Of a stretch of DNA of 53,587 bases, positions 18,031 through 26,949 are shown in pieces (the first letter of the stretch is position 1; every line of letters begins with the position of its first letter). Below the pieces are notes generated by a model. That model ran no database searches and was not told the origin of the DNA. It saw only the letters and a program-made list of their open reading frames with translations. A program made the position numbers and the translations under genes. Source of the DNA: JBLHKW01 sp047618565. Lineage in GTDB: Bacteria > Planctomycetota > UBA1135 > GCA-002686595. The stretch covers positions 1 through 53,587 of the forward strand of contig JBLHKW010000010.1 of the NCBI GenBank assembly GCA_047618565.1. The letters are read 5' to 3'.

Positions 18031-18270
18031 TCAGGTGGTGGTGGTGGTGCGGCGACGACGGCGGCGCGGCCGGTTGGGGTCGTTCTTGCGCGTGGCCTTC
18101 TGAATCGTGCGCAGGCGCTCGCGGCGCTCGCGGCGACGGCGATCCGAGCGCTTTTCATGCCACGAGTTGGCCTTGGCGAGACGGAAGATCCCTCCGTAGT
18201 TGCATTGGCGCTTGAAGCGCCGCATGGCAGCTTCGAGAGATTCGTTGGAACGTACTGCGACCTTGATCAC
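18031..18270 (-). CDS. rpsU: 30S ribosomal protein bS21
   Basis: A small basic protein of the 30S head near the anti-Shine-Dalgarno region. The 79 residues open with IKVAVRSNESLEAAMRRFKRQCNYGGI, a full match to the family, and end in a long basic tail (RRRRRR followed by five Thr). The start is GTG at 18270 with an AGGA ribosome binding site about 10 bp upstream. It is transcribed alone, divergently from recD2, and followed by a strong terminator. Confidence 0.96.
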   Translation of the reverse strand: MIKVAVRSNESLEAAMRRFKRQCNYGGIFRLAKANSWHEKRSDRRRRERRERLRTIQKATRKNDPNRPRRRRRRTTTTT

Positions 18271-18429
18271 GCTCTTGAAGTCCTACTGGGTCAATAACTA
18301 CGGGAAGGGGCAGAAGCTGCCCGGGAGCTGGAAAGCCCCTCGATCGACCGTAAGAACATACTGCGACCACGTGCCAACCGCCAGCAAACCCATCTGGAAT
18401 TCCTACAACCTGCCTGCCATGCTCCGCCC

Positions 18430-20700
18430 GTGACCGGAGAGCCGACATCGAGACGGGGGTCCGAGGACTCGGCCGGAACGGCCTTGACCGGGACCATCGA
18501 GCGCGTGACCTATCACGATGAGCGCTCGCTCTACACCGTCATAAAGGTTTTCGTAGGAAACAGTTACGATCCACCGAAGGGGATGCTCTTCGGCTCCGAT
18601 CGCATCACGGCGGTGGGGCGGGCGGTGGACCCCACAGAGGGCAGCCGCGTGCGTCTCAACGGCCAGTGGGGCCAGCACGCGAGCCACGGGGCTCAATTTG
18701 AATTTGACCACCTGGAGCCCCTGCCCCCGATCGGGAGCAAGGGCCTTGTGCGCTACCTTTCGTCCAAGGCCTTCGAGGGCATCGGCGAGACCCTGGCAAA
18801 GCGCATCGTCGAGAAGCTCGGCGATGACACCCTGGAGATCATCCGGGACCAGCCCGAACAGCTGACCGGTATCCGCGGATTGCGCCCGGAGGTCGCCGCG
18901 GGCCTCTCGAGCGCGGTCCAGACCCAGCTTGCGGCCCACGTGACCGGTGCCTTCCTGCGCGATCTGGGCCTGGGACCCCTGCGAGCGCAGGCCACGGTGC
19001 GCAAGCTCGGAGCCGACTGCGAGGCCAAGATCCGCGCCGACCCCTATCAACTGGCGCGCGTGCCCGGTCTCGGATTCGCCACGGCGGACCAGATCGGGAG
19101 CCAGCTCGACTTCCTGAAGACCGATCGCCGCCGCCTTGCGGCCGGGTTGTTGCACCAGCTGGCCCAGAACAGCAAGGAGGGCCATACCTTTGCCCGTCGC
19201 GCTGCCTGGATCGCCGCCACCAACGAGTTGCTCGATGCGAACTTCACGGCCGAAGACTACGGGGCCGCCATCGAGGCACTCGAGGACGAAGATGAGATCG
19301 TCGTCGAGGACAGCCTGGGGCAAGCGGACCAAGATGAGGGCTCGGCGCTGGTCTACATCCCGTGGCTGGCCGCGAGCGAGCGCGGTCTCGCCCGCAACAT
19401 CTCCCAGCTTCTGGATGTCGGCGAGGCTGAGCCCCTGGCCGAGCCCCGGCTGCTCGAGGCCGCGGAGCGCGAGGCCAAGATCGAACTGCACCCGGCACAG
19501 CGCGACGCGATCACGGAGCTGCTCGCCACCCCGGTCGGCCTGCTGACCGGTGGACCGGGCGTCGGAAAGACCACCATCGTGCGCTTCGTGGCCTCCCTGG
19601 CCGAAGCCAACGGGCTGAAGGTGGTGCTCGCCTCCCCCACCGGCCGGGCCGCCAAACGGCTCTCGGAAGCCACGGGCCGGCCCGCCAGCACGATCCACCG
19701 CATGCTCGGGTACCAGGCCGAGGGCGGCGGCTTCGAACACGGCACCGACAAGCCGATCGAGGCGGGCCTGGTCCTGGTCGACGAGATCTCGATGCTCGAC
19801 GTGGTCCTGGCCCACCACCTGGTCAAGGCCATCAAGCCACCGACACGCCTGATCCTCGTCGGCGACCCGGATCAGCTGCCCTCGGTCGGCCCGGGCAACG
19901 TGCTGCGCGACCTGCTCGACAGCGGGCGCGTCACGGTCTGTCGGCTGACCCAGATCTTCCGGCAGGACGCAGGCAGCCTGATCGTCACCAACGCTCACCG
20001 CATCCTGAGTGGTGAAGAGCTGACCTTCCCCGCGCCCGGCACCCTGGACCAGGATTTCTACTTCTTTCCTGCCGAGGACCCCGCCGCGACCTGCAACCGG
20101 CTCGTGGACGTGGTCACGAACCGCATTCCAAGTGCATTCGGTTTCAACTGGGTCGAGGACGTGCAGGTCATCGCGCCCATGTACCGCGGCGACTGCGGCG
20201 TCGACACGCTCAACGACCGGCTGCGCGATGCACAGGGAGTCGGCGGCCGCGAAGTCGTGCGCGGCCGCGACCGCTGGCGCATCGGCGACCGGGTCATCCA
20301 CACGCGCAACGACTACGACAAGAAGGTCTTCAACGGCGACATGGGCCACATCATCGAGGTGACCCAGAGTGCCACGCTCACCGTGCGCTTCCCGGACCAG
20401 GATGTCGTGTACGAGGGCGCCGAACTGTCCGACCTGCGCCCGGCCTTCGCGATCACCGTGCACCGCAGTCAGGGCGGCGAATTCCCGGTCGTCGTGCTGC
20501 CCCTCGTCACCCAGCACTACATGATGCTGCAGCGCAACCTGCTGTACACCGCGGTCACGCGTGCACGCAAGCTGGTCGTGCTCGTCGGCTCCCGCCGCGC
20601 GCTGCAGATGGCCATCGACAACGACCGTCAGGCGCAACGCGAGAGCGCCCTCTGCGAGCGACTGCAACAACTACGCGCCGAGGCCCAGGATGCCGAGTGA
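18430..20700 (+). CDS. recD2: RecD2-type ATP-dependent DNA helicase
   Basis: A 5'-3' superfamily 1B helicase of the RecBC-independent RecD2 type, 756 residues. The N-terminal region (about 15-110) is an OB-like domain, followed by tandem helix-hairpin-helix segments (FEGIGETLAKRIVEKLG, LTGIRGLRPEVAAGL, VPGLGFATADQIG). Walker A TGGPGVGKTT is at 373-382, Walker B is LVLVDEISMLD, and motif VI AITVHRSQGGEFPVV with YTAVTRARKLVVLVG is near the C-terminus. No RecB or RecC gene is nearby, consistent with RecD2. The start is GTG. It overlaps the following GNAT gene by 11 bp. Confidence 0.95.
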   Translation: MTGEPTSRRGSEDSAGTALTGTIERVTYHDERSLYTVIKVFVGNSYDPPKGMLFGSDRITAVGRAVDPTEGSRVRLNGQWGQHASHGAQFEFDHLEPLPPIGSKGLVRYLSSKAFEGIGETLAKRIVEKLGDDTLEIIRDQPEQLTGIRGLRPEVAAGLSSAVQTQLAAHVTGAFLRDLGLGPLRAQATVRKLGADCEAKIRADPYQLARVPGLGFATADQIGSQLDFLKTDRRRLAAGLLHQLAQNSKEGHTFARRAAWIAATNELLDANFTAEDYGAAIEALEDEDEIVVEDSLGQADQDEGSALVYIPWLAASERGLARNISQLLDVGEAEPLAEPRLLEAAEREAKIELHPAQRDAITELLATPVGLLTGGPGVGKTTIVRFVASLAEANGLKVVLASPTGRAAKRLSEATGRPASTIHRMLGYQAEGGGFEHGTDKPIEAGLVLVDEISMLDVVLAHHLVKAIKPPTRLILVGDPDQLPSVGPGNVLRDLLDSGRVTVCRLTQIFRQDAGSLIVTNAHRILSGEELTFPAPGTLDQDFYFFPAEDPAATCNRLVDVVTNRIPSAFGFNWVEDVQVIAPMYRGDCGVDTLNDRLRDAQGVGGREVVRGRDRWRIGDRVIHTRNDYDKKVFNGDMGHIIEVTQSATLTVRFPDQDVVYEGAELSDLRPAFAITVHRSQGGEFPVVVLPLVTQHYMMLQRNLLYTAVTRARKLVVLVGSRRALQMAIDNDRQAQRESALCERLQQLRAEAQDAE

Positions 20701-21157
20701 CGCTCGCTCCGACGCCCGGACCTTCGAGGAGCTGACCTGCGCGGCGCTCGATCGATCTGACGCCGTCTACGCATCGATCCACTTCGCGCCCTCGAACCCG
20801 CATGCGGACCGCACCTTCGGCCTCTTCGAGGAGAACGCACTACTCGGCCTTGGTCGCATCCAGCACCACATGGATGGAGAACTCGAGGTCGGCGGCTTCT
20901 GGGTCGACGAAAGCCGACGGGCCACGGGCCTCGCACGGGCCATGGTCGAACATGTTCTGGAGCAACTACCATCACCGGGCACGGCCTGGTGTATCCCCTT
21001 CGAGCACCTGCGTGACTTCTACTGTTCCTTCGGGATGCAGGACGCGGAACCCGACGCCGCACCGGCATCGATCAGGGCCAAGCTCGCCTACTGCGAGCAG
21101 CTATGCATCGAGGGGCACTACCAACCCCTCCGCTTGCTACGTCACACATCGGGCTGA
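20690..21157 (+). CDS. GNAT-family N-acetyltransferase
   Basis: A 155-residue acetyltransferase of unknown substrate. FWVDESRRATGLARAMVEHVLEQL gives the central strand and the acetyl-CoA binding loop (RRATGLA, a R/Q-x-x-G-x-A/G form), and FYCSFGMQDAE is the usual late motif. The ATG at 20690 overlaps the end of recD2 by 11 bp, so the two are probably translated together; whether this has meaning for DNA repair is unknown. Confidence 0.8.
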   Translation: MPSDARSDARTFEELTCAALDRSDAVYASIHFAPSNPHADRTFGLFEENALLGLGRIQHHMDGELEVGGFWVDESRRATGLARAMVEHVLEQLPSPGTAWCIPFEHLRDFYCSFGMQDAEPDAAPASIRAKLAYCEQLCIEGHYQPLRLLRHTSG

Positions 21158-21222
21158 AGTGAAGAAAACCGCCACCGGGTCACACCACATGCTGCAGGGG
21201 CAAGCGTGCAAAGTCCGGGATA

Positions 21223-21250
21223 TTGAACCCCACGCGAAACCTGCTATCCT
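21223..21250 (+). promoter_or_regulatory. Sigma70-like promoter of the SulP gene
   Basis: TTGAAC (21223-21228) and TATCCT (21245-21250) with a 16-bp spacer lie upstream of the SulP-STAS-EIIA gene in an otherwise GC-rich stretch. Transcription would begin near 21257. Confidence 0.4.
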
Positions 21251-21326
21251 GTTTGCGCATGCCCGTTCCCGAGAATAGCGCCGCTTGCCCCATCATCTCT
21301 CGCCGCCCACGGACACCTGCTCGCGT

Positions 21327-23396
21327 ATGACGGACGGAGAGACCGAACAAGCACATGGCGGGAAGCTAGCCTGGCGAGCCAACGTCGGGCCATCGATCGT
21401 CGTGTTGCTGATCAGCATCCCGCTCTCCATGGGGATTGCGATCGCCTCCGGTGTGCCTCCGGCGCGTGGGCTCGTTACCGCGATCATCGGTGGCCTCGTG
21501 ATCGGCAAACTCTCCGGAAGCCCGTTGCAGATCAGTGGTCCCTCGGCCGGGCTGGCGGTCATGGTCCTGGACACCGTGCAAACGCACGGGCTGCGCTCGC
21601 TCGCCGTCGTGGTACCGCTGATGGGCATCACGCAGGCCGCGGCGGGCCTGGCGAAGATCGGACAGCTGTTCCGCGCCGTCTCGCCCGCGGTGATCAACGG
21701 CATGCTGGCCGGCATCGGCGTGCTCATCTTCTCGGCCCAGTTCCACGTTGCCGTCGACGATCTCCCCAAGGGTAGCGGGCTCGACAACCTGCTCAGCATT
21801 CCAGGCGCGATCGTGAAGGGTGTCGCTCCATCGGGTGACCTGGCCCACCGGGAGGCGGCAATGATCGGCCTCTTGACACTGATCGTCGTCGTGTCGATGA
21901 GTGCGTTGCGCAAGACTCCCCTGCGCCGGGTGCCTCCGGCCCTGGCCGCCGTCGCCGTCGCCGCGCTGGCAGTCCAGATCTTCGACCTCCCGGTCCGGAT
22001 GGTCGACATGCCCAACTCGCTCATGGATGCGCTGGCACCGATCCAGGGAAGTCAGCTGCGCGAGTTGCTGAGTCCGGCAATGATCCTGACCGCCTTGCCG
22101 CTCGCGTTCGTCGCCAGCGCCGAGACACTCCTGTGTGCGACAGCCGTCGATGCCATGCACGACGGCGACAGGACCGACTACGACCGCGAGCTCTTCGCCC
22201 AGGGCGTCGGCAACATCCTGTGCGGGCTGGTGGGTGCCATGCCGACCACGGGCGTCATCACGCGCAGTACGGCGAACGTACAGGCCGGCGCCACCACGCG
22301 CGCCTCTGCGGTGATGCTGGGCGCCTGGCTCCTCGCGGTGCTCGCGCTATTCCCCACCGCGTTCGAGGTCATCCCGCGTTCGAGCCTGGCCGCGCTACTG
22401 GTCTACATCGGCTACAAGCTGTTCCGTGGCCGCCCCTACGCGGAACTGCACGCCCACGGCAGATCCGAGATGGCCATCTTCACGGCCACCCTGGTGACGA
22501 TCGTGGCCTTCAACCTTCTGGCGGGCATCGTCGTCGGATTCCTTCTGGCGACGGCCAAGCTGCTGCTATCAGGCGGAAAGCAGTTTCACCGTTTCGAGAT
22601 CAAGAGACTTGAGGAGGAGGGACGCACACACCTGCACCTCGTAGGCGCCGCATCCTTCATCCGACTTCCCCGCCTGGCAGCGGCCCTTGAAGGCCTGGAG
22701 GACGATCGCGAGGTCCACCTGCACGTGGAAGAGCTCGATTACATCGACCACGCCTGTCTCGAACTACTGGACCGCTGGGAGTGCGCGCGTATCCGTTCAC
22801 GCTCTCCCGTACGGGTCGAATGGCAGACACTGCGGCACCGCTACCACCAGAAAAACCGGCTGGACCCCGTGCCGGAAGAGCACTCGGAGAGTCCATCGGG
22901 CGACTCTCAGTTGCTGGATTTCGTGACCGCCGACCACATCCTGATCGCTCCCGAGTTGCGGGACAGATGGCATGCGATCGAGGTCATGAGCGAGGCGCTG
23001 GCAACACGCCTGGGCATGTCGCCGGCCGACCTGACCGCAAGCGTGAAGGAACGAGAGATCGAGGCGCCCACCTATCTCGGCCGCGGGCTGATGATCCCGC
23101 ACGGGACGCTGCCGGAGAAGTACCCGATGGCGGGCATGATCGCGGTCTCGGAAGAGGGCTGGGACTTCGATACGTCGGATGGTGAGCGCGTGCATTGCAT
23201 CGCGCTGCTCGCAACTCCGCCATCCGAGGCGTCTCGCCACCTGGCGGTGCTCGCGGCCCTGGCGCGCGTCTTCCACATGGAGCCGGAGGTGCGCGACCGC
23301 CTTGTCAGCGCACGCACACAAGAGGAAGCGATCCACGCGCTGGCCGGTGAGCACGCGAAGTCGGTCAACTATCCATTCGAGAGCCGCGACGCCTGA
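21327..23396 (+). CDS. SulP anion transporter fused to STAS and PTS EIIA domains
   Basis: A 689-residue three-domain protein. Residues about 12-415 are a SulP (SLC26) membrane domain, with LSIPLSMGIAIASGVPPARG, LQISGPSAGLAVM and the late helix-12 region PRSSLAALLVYIGYKLF. Substrates of the family are sulfate, bicarbonate or other anions. Residues about 430-510 form a STAS domain, but the usual I-D-S-S/T-G motif reads YIDHACLELL, so the phosphorylatable Ser is absent. Residues about 540-685 look like a fructose/Ntr-type PTS EIIA domain; GRGLMIPHGTLPEKY contains the expected phospho-accepting His (residue 592). ATG 21327 (MTDGETEQ) is preferred over an upstream TTG at 21285. Regulation of anion transport by phosphotransfer is inferred. 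Confidence 0.85.
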   Translation: MTDGETEQAHGGKLAWRANVGPSIVVLLISIPLSMGIAIASGVPPARGLVTAIIGGLVIGKLSGSPLQISGPSAGLAVMVLDTVQTHGLRSLAVVVPLMGITQAAAGLAKIGQLFRAVSPAVINGMLAGIGVLIFSAQFHVAVDDLPKGSGLDNLLSIPGAIVKGVAPSGDLAHREAAMIGLLTLIVVVSMSALRKTPLRRVPPALAAVAVAALAVQIFDLPVRMVDMPNSLMDALAPIQGSQLRELLSPAMILTALPLAFVASAETLLCATAVDAMHDGDRTDYDRELFAQGVGNILCGLVGAMPTTGVITRSTANVQAGATTRASAVMLGAWLLAVLALFPTAFEVIPRSSLAALLVYIGYKLFRGRPYAELHAHGRSEMAIFTATLVTIVAFNLLAGIVVGFLLATAKLLLSGGKQFHRFEIKRLEEEGRTHLHLVGAASFIRLPRLAAALEGLEDDREVHLHVEELDYIDHACLELLDRWECARIRSRSPVRVEWQTLRHRYHQKNRLDPVPEEHSESPSGDSQLLDFVTADHILIAPELRDRWHAIEVMSEALATRLGMSPADLTASVKEREIEAPTYLGRGLMIPHGTLPEKYPMAGMIAVSEEGWDFDTSDGERVHCIALLATPPSEASRHLAVLAALARVFHMEPEVRDRLVSARTQEEAIHALAGEHAKSVNYPFESRDA

Positions 23397-23733
23397 GCGC
23401 CACGCAGTCTTCGTCGCTCACGAGACGAACGGCCGGGTACACGCAGTACAAGGTGAACCCGTCTTCGGCACGGGAGCCGCGCGCGACTCACATCCGTAAT
23501 AGAGCAAGGACCGGAGGGCGAGTGCCTTCCGGTCCTTGCAGTGCGTCACGGAGTGAACGGAGTCGGAGACAACAGGCCTCGGCCCCATTTTGTTCGCCTT
23601 GCGAACGCGCCTCTTGTATGCAGGCGGAACCGACGTAACAAGGGCTTTTTTGGCGAGTCGAGGCCGTTTCCGGGCGATTCTCGCGAATGTAACCAGCGCG
23701 CCGCGGCCGTCTAAAACGTCCGGCGATGCGGAT
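23397..23733. other. Convergent intergenic region
   Basis: Lies between the ends of the SulP gene and rarA. It contains the hairpin at 23504-23539 (listed separately) and a smaller stem, TTCG-CCTTG-CGAA, near 23590. No gene or known RNA was recognised. Confidence 0.45.
23504..23539. terminator. Possible bidirectional terminator hairpin
   Basis: A perfect 12-bp inverted repeat (GCAAGGACCGGA at 23504-23515, its complement at 23528-23539) with a 12-nt loop sits between convergent genes. There is no T tract on either side, so it may act as a Rho-assisted stop or transcript-stabilising hairpin. Confidence 0.45.
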
Positions 23734-24996
23734 TTAGATGTATTTCGTGCCCTTGAGCGAGGGCGGCATGCACGACATTTCCTCGCGTGCGGCCGGGTCA
23801 TCGTGCACGTAGCGGTAGCCCTTTCCGTAACCGGCGCTCTTCATCAGCGCGGTCGACGCATTGCGCAAATGCAGCGGTACGGGCTCCTGGGAGGTCTTTT
23901 CGACGTCTGCCTCCGCGGCGGCGAAGGCTTTGTAGACGGAATTATCCTTGGGCGCACGGGCCAGCAGTACGGCCGCCTGGGCCAGAGCCAGCTTGCCCTC
24001 GGGATTCCCAAGCCGATGGAAAACGTCGGCGGCGTCGAGGGTCACGCGCACCAGTCGCGTGTCTCCCAGACCGACATCCTCGCTGGCGATCCGGATCAGA
24101 CGGCGCGCCACATAATTCCCGTCCTCGCCCGCCGCGAGCATGCGCGCGAGCCAGTAGAGGGTCGCGTCCACGTCGGAGTTGCGGATGCTCTTGTGCAGGG
24201 CCGAGGTCAGGTTGAAGTGCTCCTCACCGTTCTTGTCGTAGAACAGGATCTTGCGCTGCAGGGCCTGGGCCAGGTCGTCCGCTTCGACGCGCCCACCCGC
24301 GGGGCATAGCGAGGCCAGGGTCTCGAGCAGGCCCAGAGCCCGACGCGCGTCCCCATCGCTGCCGCGCGCCAGCACCTCGAGCTGGCCATCGTCGAGCTCG
24401 AGCCGGCCGGCGAGGCCGCGTTCGTGCTCGACAGCACGCCGCAACAGGCTCACGACGTCCTCCACTGCCAGGGGCTCCAGGATGAACACGCGTACGCGCG
24501 AGAGCAGCGGGCCGATCACCTCGAAGCTCGGGTTCTCCGTGGTCGCGCCGATCAGGAGAACGTCGCCGCGCTCCACGAACGGAAGGAAGGCGTCCTGTTG
24601 CGCCTTGTTGAATCGGTGGATCTCATCGACGAAGAGCAGCGTTCGCTGCTGGGTGCGCTCGCGGTATTCGCTCGCCGCCGCCATGACCTCGCGGATCTCA
24701 CGGATGCCCGACAGCACGGCCGAATACGGGATGAAGCGCAGGGTGTTCCTGGCCGCGATCAGGCGCGCGAGGGTGGTCTTTCCGACGCCAGGCGGCCCCC
24801 ACAGGATCAGGCTCTGGGTCAGCTCGCCCTCGAGCAGGCGCGCCAGCACTTTGCCATCGCCGGTGAGATGCTGCTGTCCGACGTACTCCTCGAGCGAGCG
24901 CGGGCGCATGCGGTTCGCGAGCGGCGCGGACGCATCCGCCTCCTCGATCGGATCGATGGGCTGCTCTTCGGGCTCGCCAAACATGCTCTCCTGCAT
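23734..24996 (-). CDS. rarA: Replication-associated recombination protein RarA (MgsA)
   Basis: An AAA+ ATPase acting at stalled replication forks with SSB and gap repair; 420 residues. RMRPRSLEEYVGQQHLTG is the usual opening. Walker A GPPGVGKTT is at about 67-75, Walker B LLFVDEIHRFNKAQQDAFLP follows, and sensor 1 is LLIGATTENPSFEV. The C-terminal tetramerisation domain contains DVDATLYWLARMLAAGEDGNYVARR and ends with the typical SAGYGKGYRYVHDDP and PPSLKGTKYI. The ATG at 24996 overlaps the stop of the upstream RNA methyltransferase gene (ATGA). Confidence 0.97.
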   Translation of the reverse strand: MQESMFGEPEEQPIDPIEEADASAPLANRMRPRSLEEYVGQQHLTGDGKVLARLLEGELTQSLILWGPPGVGKTTLARLIAARNTLRFIPYSAVLSGIREIREVMAAASEYRERTQQRTLLFVDEIHRFNKAQQDAFLPFVERGDVLLIGATTENPSFEVIGPLLSRVRVFILEPLAVEDVVSLLRRAVEHERGLAGRLELDDGQLEVLARGSDGDARRALGLLETLASLCPAGGRVEADDLAQALQRKILFYDKNGEEHFNLTSALHKSIRNSDVDATLYWLARMLAAGEDGNYVARRLIRIASEDVGLGDTRLVRVTLDAADVFHRLGNPEGKLALAQAAVLLARAPKDNSVYKAFAAAEADVEKTSQEPVPLHLRNASTALMKSAGYGKGYRYVHDDPAAREEMSCMPPSLKGTKYI

Positions 24997-25802
24997 CAGG
25001 CGCTCTCCGGTCCCGGCCCGGACCCGGCGTTTCGACCGGTTGCAAACAACAGGATCGATGTGGCGACAGTCACGTTCAACGACTCCGCCTCGCCAGCCAT
25101 CGCGATCGTGACCTGTTCCATGCTCTCGCAAACCTGCGGCGCATCACCGGTCTCCGAGCCCACCCATAGAGCCAGCGGACCGCTCCAGTCAAAGCGCCCG
25201 AAGGCGGTGCCGCCACGGGTCGCGGCCACACACTGGCGGATGCCGCGTTGTTCCAGCTCCTTGGCCAGGGTCTCGGCCGTGTCCACACGCACGACGGGCA
25301 GGCGCAGCAAGCTGCCCATGGAACCGCGCAGCACCTTGTCGCTCCAGGGCGTCGCGCCTCCCTTGACGATGGCGATCGCATCGGCGCCCGCTGCCTCGGC
25401 CGAACGAGCGAGTGCCCCCAGGTTGCCAGGATCGGCGACCCCGGCGATGACCAGCATCAGGAAGCCAGCGTGCATCCGCAGGTCGTCGAGGGTGCGCTCC
25501 CTCGGCACGGAGCAGAGCGCCATCAGGCCGGGCGAGGTCTTGAGCTGGCTGAGCTGGTCGAGAAGGGCTCGCTCGACCCTCACGACCTGCCGCGCGGTCG
25601 CCTCCAGCTCGGACGCCCTGTCCTCGCGCCCCTCGGCCACCAGCGCGATCTCGATCTCAAGCCCGGCGCGCAGGGCGTCGTCGACGAGCCGGTCCCCCTC
25701 CAGGACCAGCTCCTGTGGCCGCTTGCCCGCGAAGACAGCCGCCACTCGCTTGAGCGTCGCGTTCGCGCGGGACCGGATGACGAGAGGAGTCTCTTCTGCC
25801 AT
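24996..25802 (-). CDS. TrmH/SpoU-family RNA 2'-O-methyltransferase
   Basis: A 268-residue SPOUT enzyme that methylates a 2'-hydroxyl in rRNA or tRNA using SAM. An N-terminal substrate-binding part (NATLKRVAAVFAGKRPQELVLEGDRLVDDAL) precedes the knot domain with the three SpoU motifs: VIAGVADPGNLGALARSAEAAG, LALWVGSETGD, and VTIAMAGEAESLNVTVATSILLF, in which the usual SLNVSVA reads SLNVTVA. The ATG at 25802 was chosen because the family begins there; the open frame to 26054 runs into the divergent rsgA. It forms an operon with rarA through an ATGA overlap. Confidence 0.9.
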   Translation of the reverse strand: MAEETPLVIRSRANATLKRVAAVFAGKRPQELVLEGDRLVDDALRAGLEIEIALVAEGREDRASELEATARQVVRVERALLDQLSQLKTSPGLMALCSVPRERTLDDLRMHAGFLMLVIAGVADPGNLGALARSAEAAGADAIAIVKGGATPWSDKVLRGSMGSLLRLPVVRVDTAETLAKELEQRGIRQCVAATRGGTAFGRFDWSGPLALWVGSETGDAPQVCESMEQVTIAMAGEAESLNVTVATSILLFATGRNAGSGPGPESA

Positions 25803-25907
25803 GACCACATTTATATAGCATGGTGCGCGACGGTTCCCGCGAGGGCGTCCCCAGACCCGCCAGGCCAGAATGACAAAGTTCGACGATCGAAACGTGAGCA
25901 GCAAACG

Positions 25908-26867
25908 ATGACAGGCAATGTGGGCCGGGTGGTCCGGGTGGACGCCAAGGTGTGCCACGTCGAGATCGGCGGCAAGGTGATCCTGGCCGCCCCCGCCGGG
26001 CTGCTCTTCGAGACCCGATCGGAGCGCAAGAACCCCATCGCCGTCGGGGACCACGTCGAGGTCTCCAGCGAGGGCAACCCGGTGCGCCTCGAGAAGGTCC
26101 TCGAGCGCAAGAACTACCTCGGCCGGACGGCCTCTTCACATGACCCGCGCGAGCAGGTCCTGGTCGCCAACGTCGACCAGCTGCTCATCATCGGATCCCT
26201 GAAGTCGCCCGGGTTCTCGAGCAACCGCACCGACCGCATCCTGGCCGCCTGCACCTGGCACCGCATCCCGGTCACCCTGGTGCTCAACAAGATCGACCTC
26301 TTCTCCGAGGAAGACGTCGCGCCGATCCGCAAGACCTACAAGGACATCCCGATCCCGGTCCTCGAGACCTCCGCCAAGGACGGCCGCGGAGTCGAGCAAT
26401 TCGCGGCCCTGCTCAAGGACCAGGTCTCGGTCCTCTACGGCCCCTCCGGCGCTGGCAAGTCGTCCCTGCTCAACGCGATCCAGCCCGGCCTCAACATCCG
26501 CGAGGGCAAGATCAGCAAGTACTGGAAACAGGGCAAGCACACGACGTCCTACAGCGCGCTGCACGCGCTCGACCAGGGCGGCTGGGTGATCGACACGCCC
26601 GGCATCCGCGTGTTCCGCCTGCACGGTGCCTGCCGCGAAGACCTGCGCGACATGTACCCGGACTTCGCCCCCTTCCAGAGCAAGTGCCACTTCCCCGACT
26701 GCACCCACGACCACGAGCCCGATTGCGCCGTGGCCGAGGCCGTCGAGGACCGCAAGCTCTCGCCGACGCGCTACGGCAGCTACCTCGAGATCCTGGATGA
26801 GCTCGACGCAAAACTGGCCTACGACCCGGATCAGGAAGCGGAACTGGGCGAGTTGCCTCCCGAGTGA
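25908..26867 (+). CDS. rsgA: Small ribosomal subunit biogenesis GTPase RsgA
   Basis: A circularly permuted GTPase that checks late 30S maturation. The 319 residues hold an N-terminal OB fold (about 1-75), then G4 LVLNKIDLF, G5 LETSAKDGRG, G1 LYGPSGAGKSSLLNAI and G3 VIDTPGIRVF, in the permuted order G4-G5-G1-G3. The C-terminal zinc motif is complete: CHFPDCTHDHEPDC. The ATG at 25908 (MTGNVGRVVRV) begins the OB fold; the long open frame upstream is antisense to the methyltransferase gene. Confidence 0.96.
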   Translation: MTGNVGRVVRVDAKVCHVEIGGKVILAAPAGLLFETRSERKNPIAVGDHVEVSSEGNPVRLEKVLERKNYLGRTASSHDPREQVLVANVDQLLIIGSLKSPGFSSNRTDRILAACTWHRIPVTLVLNKIDLFSEEDVAPIRKTYKDIPIPVLETSAKDGRGVEQFAALLKDQVSVLYGPSGAGKSSLLNAIQPGLNIREGKISKYWKQGKHTTSYSALHALDQGGWVIDTPGIRVFRLHGACREDLRDMYPDFAPFQSKCHFPDCTHDHEPDCAVAEAVEDRKLSPTRYGSYLEILDELDAKLAYDPDQEAELGELPPE

Positions 26868-26949
26868 TGGAGGGACCGCCAGCGCGGCGCTCCCGAAGTT
26901 TTTGGCGGATCCTGCAACCCGGACCGCGCCCCGGCGGTACAGGTCTAGC

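Noticed and set aside
18403..20670. 755-codon minus-strand open frame opposite recD2
   Set aside because: It is antisense to a fully recognisable RecD2 helicase and has no motif of its own.
23590..23660. tRNA-like or small RNA structure
   Set aside because: Short stems are present but no cloverleaf, TTCGA arm or CCA end could be built.
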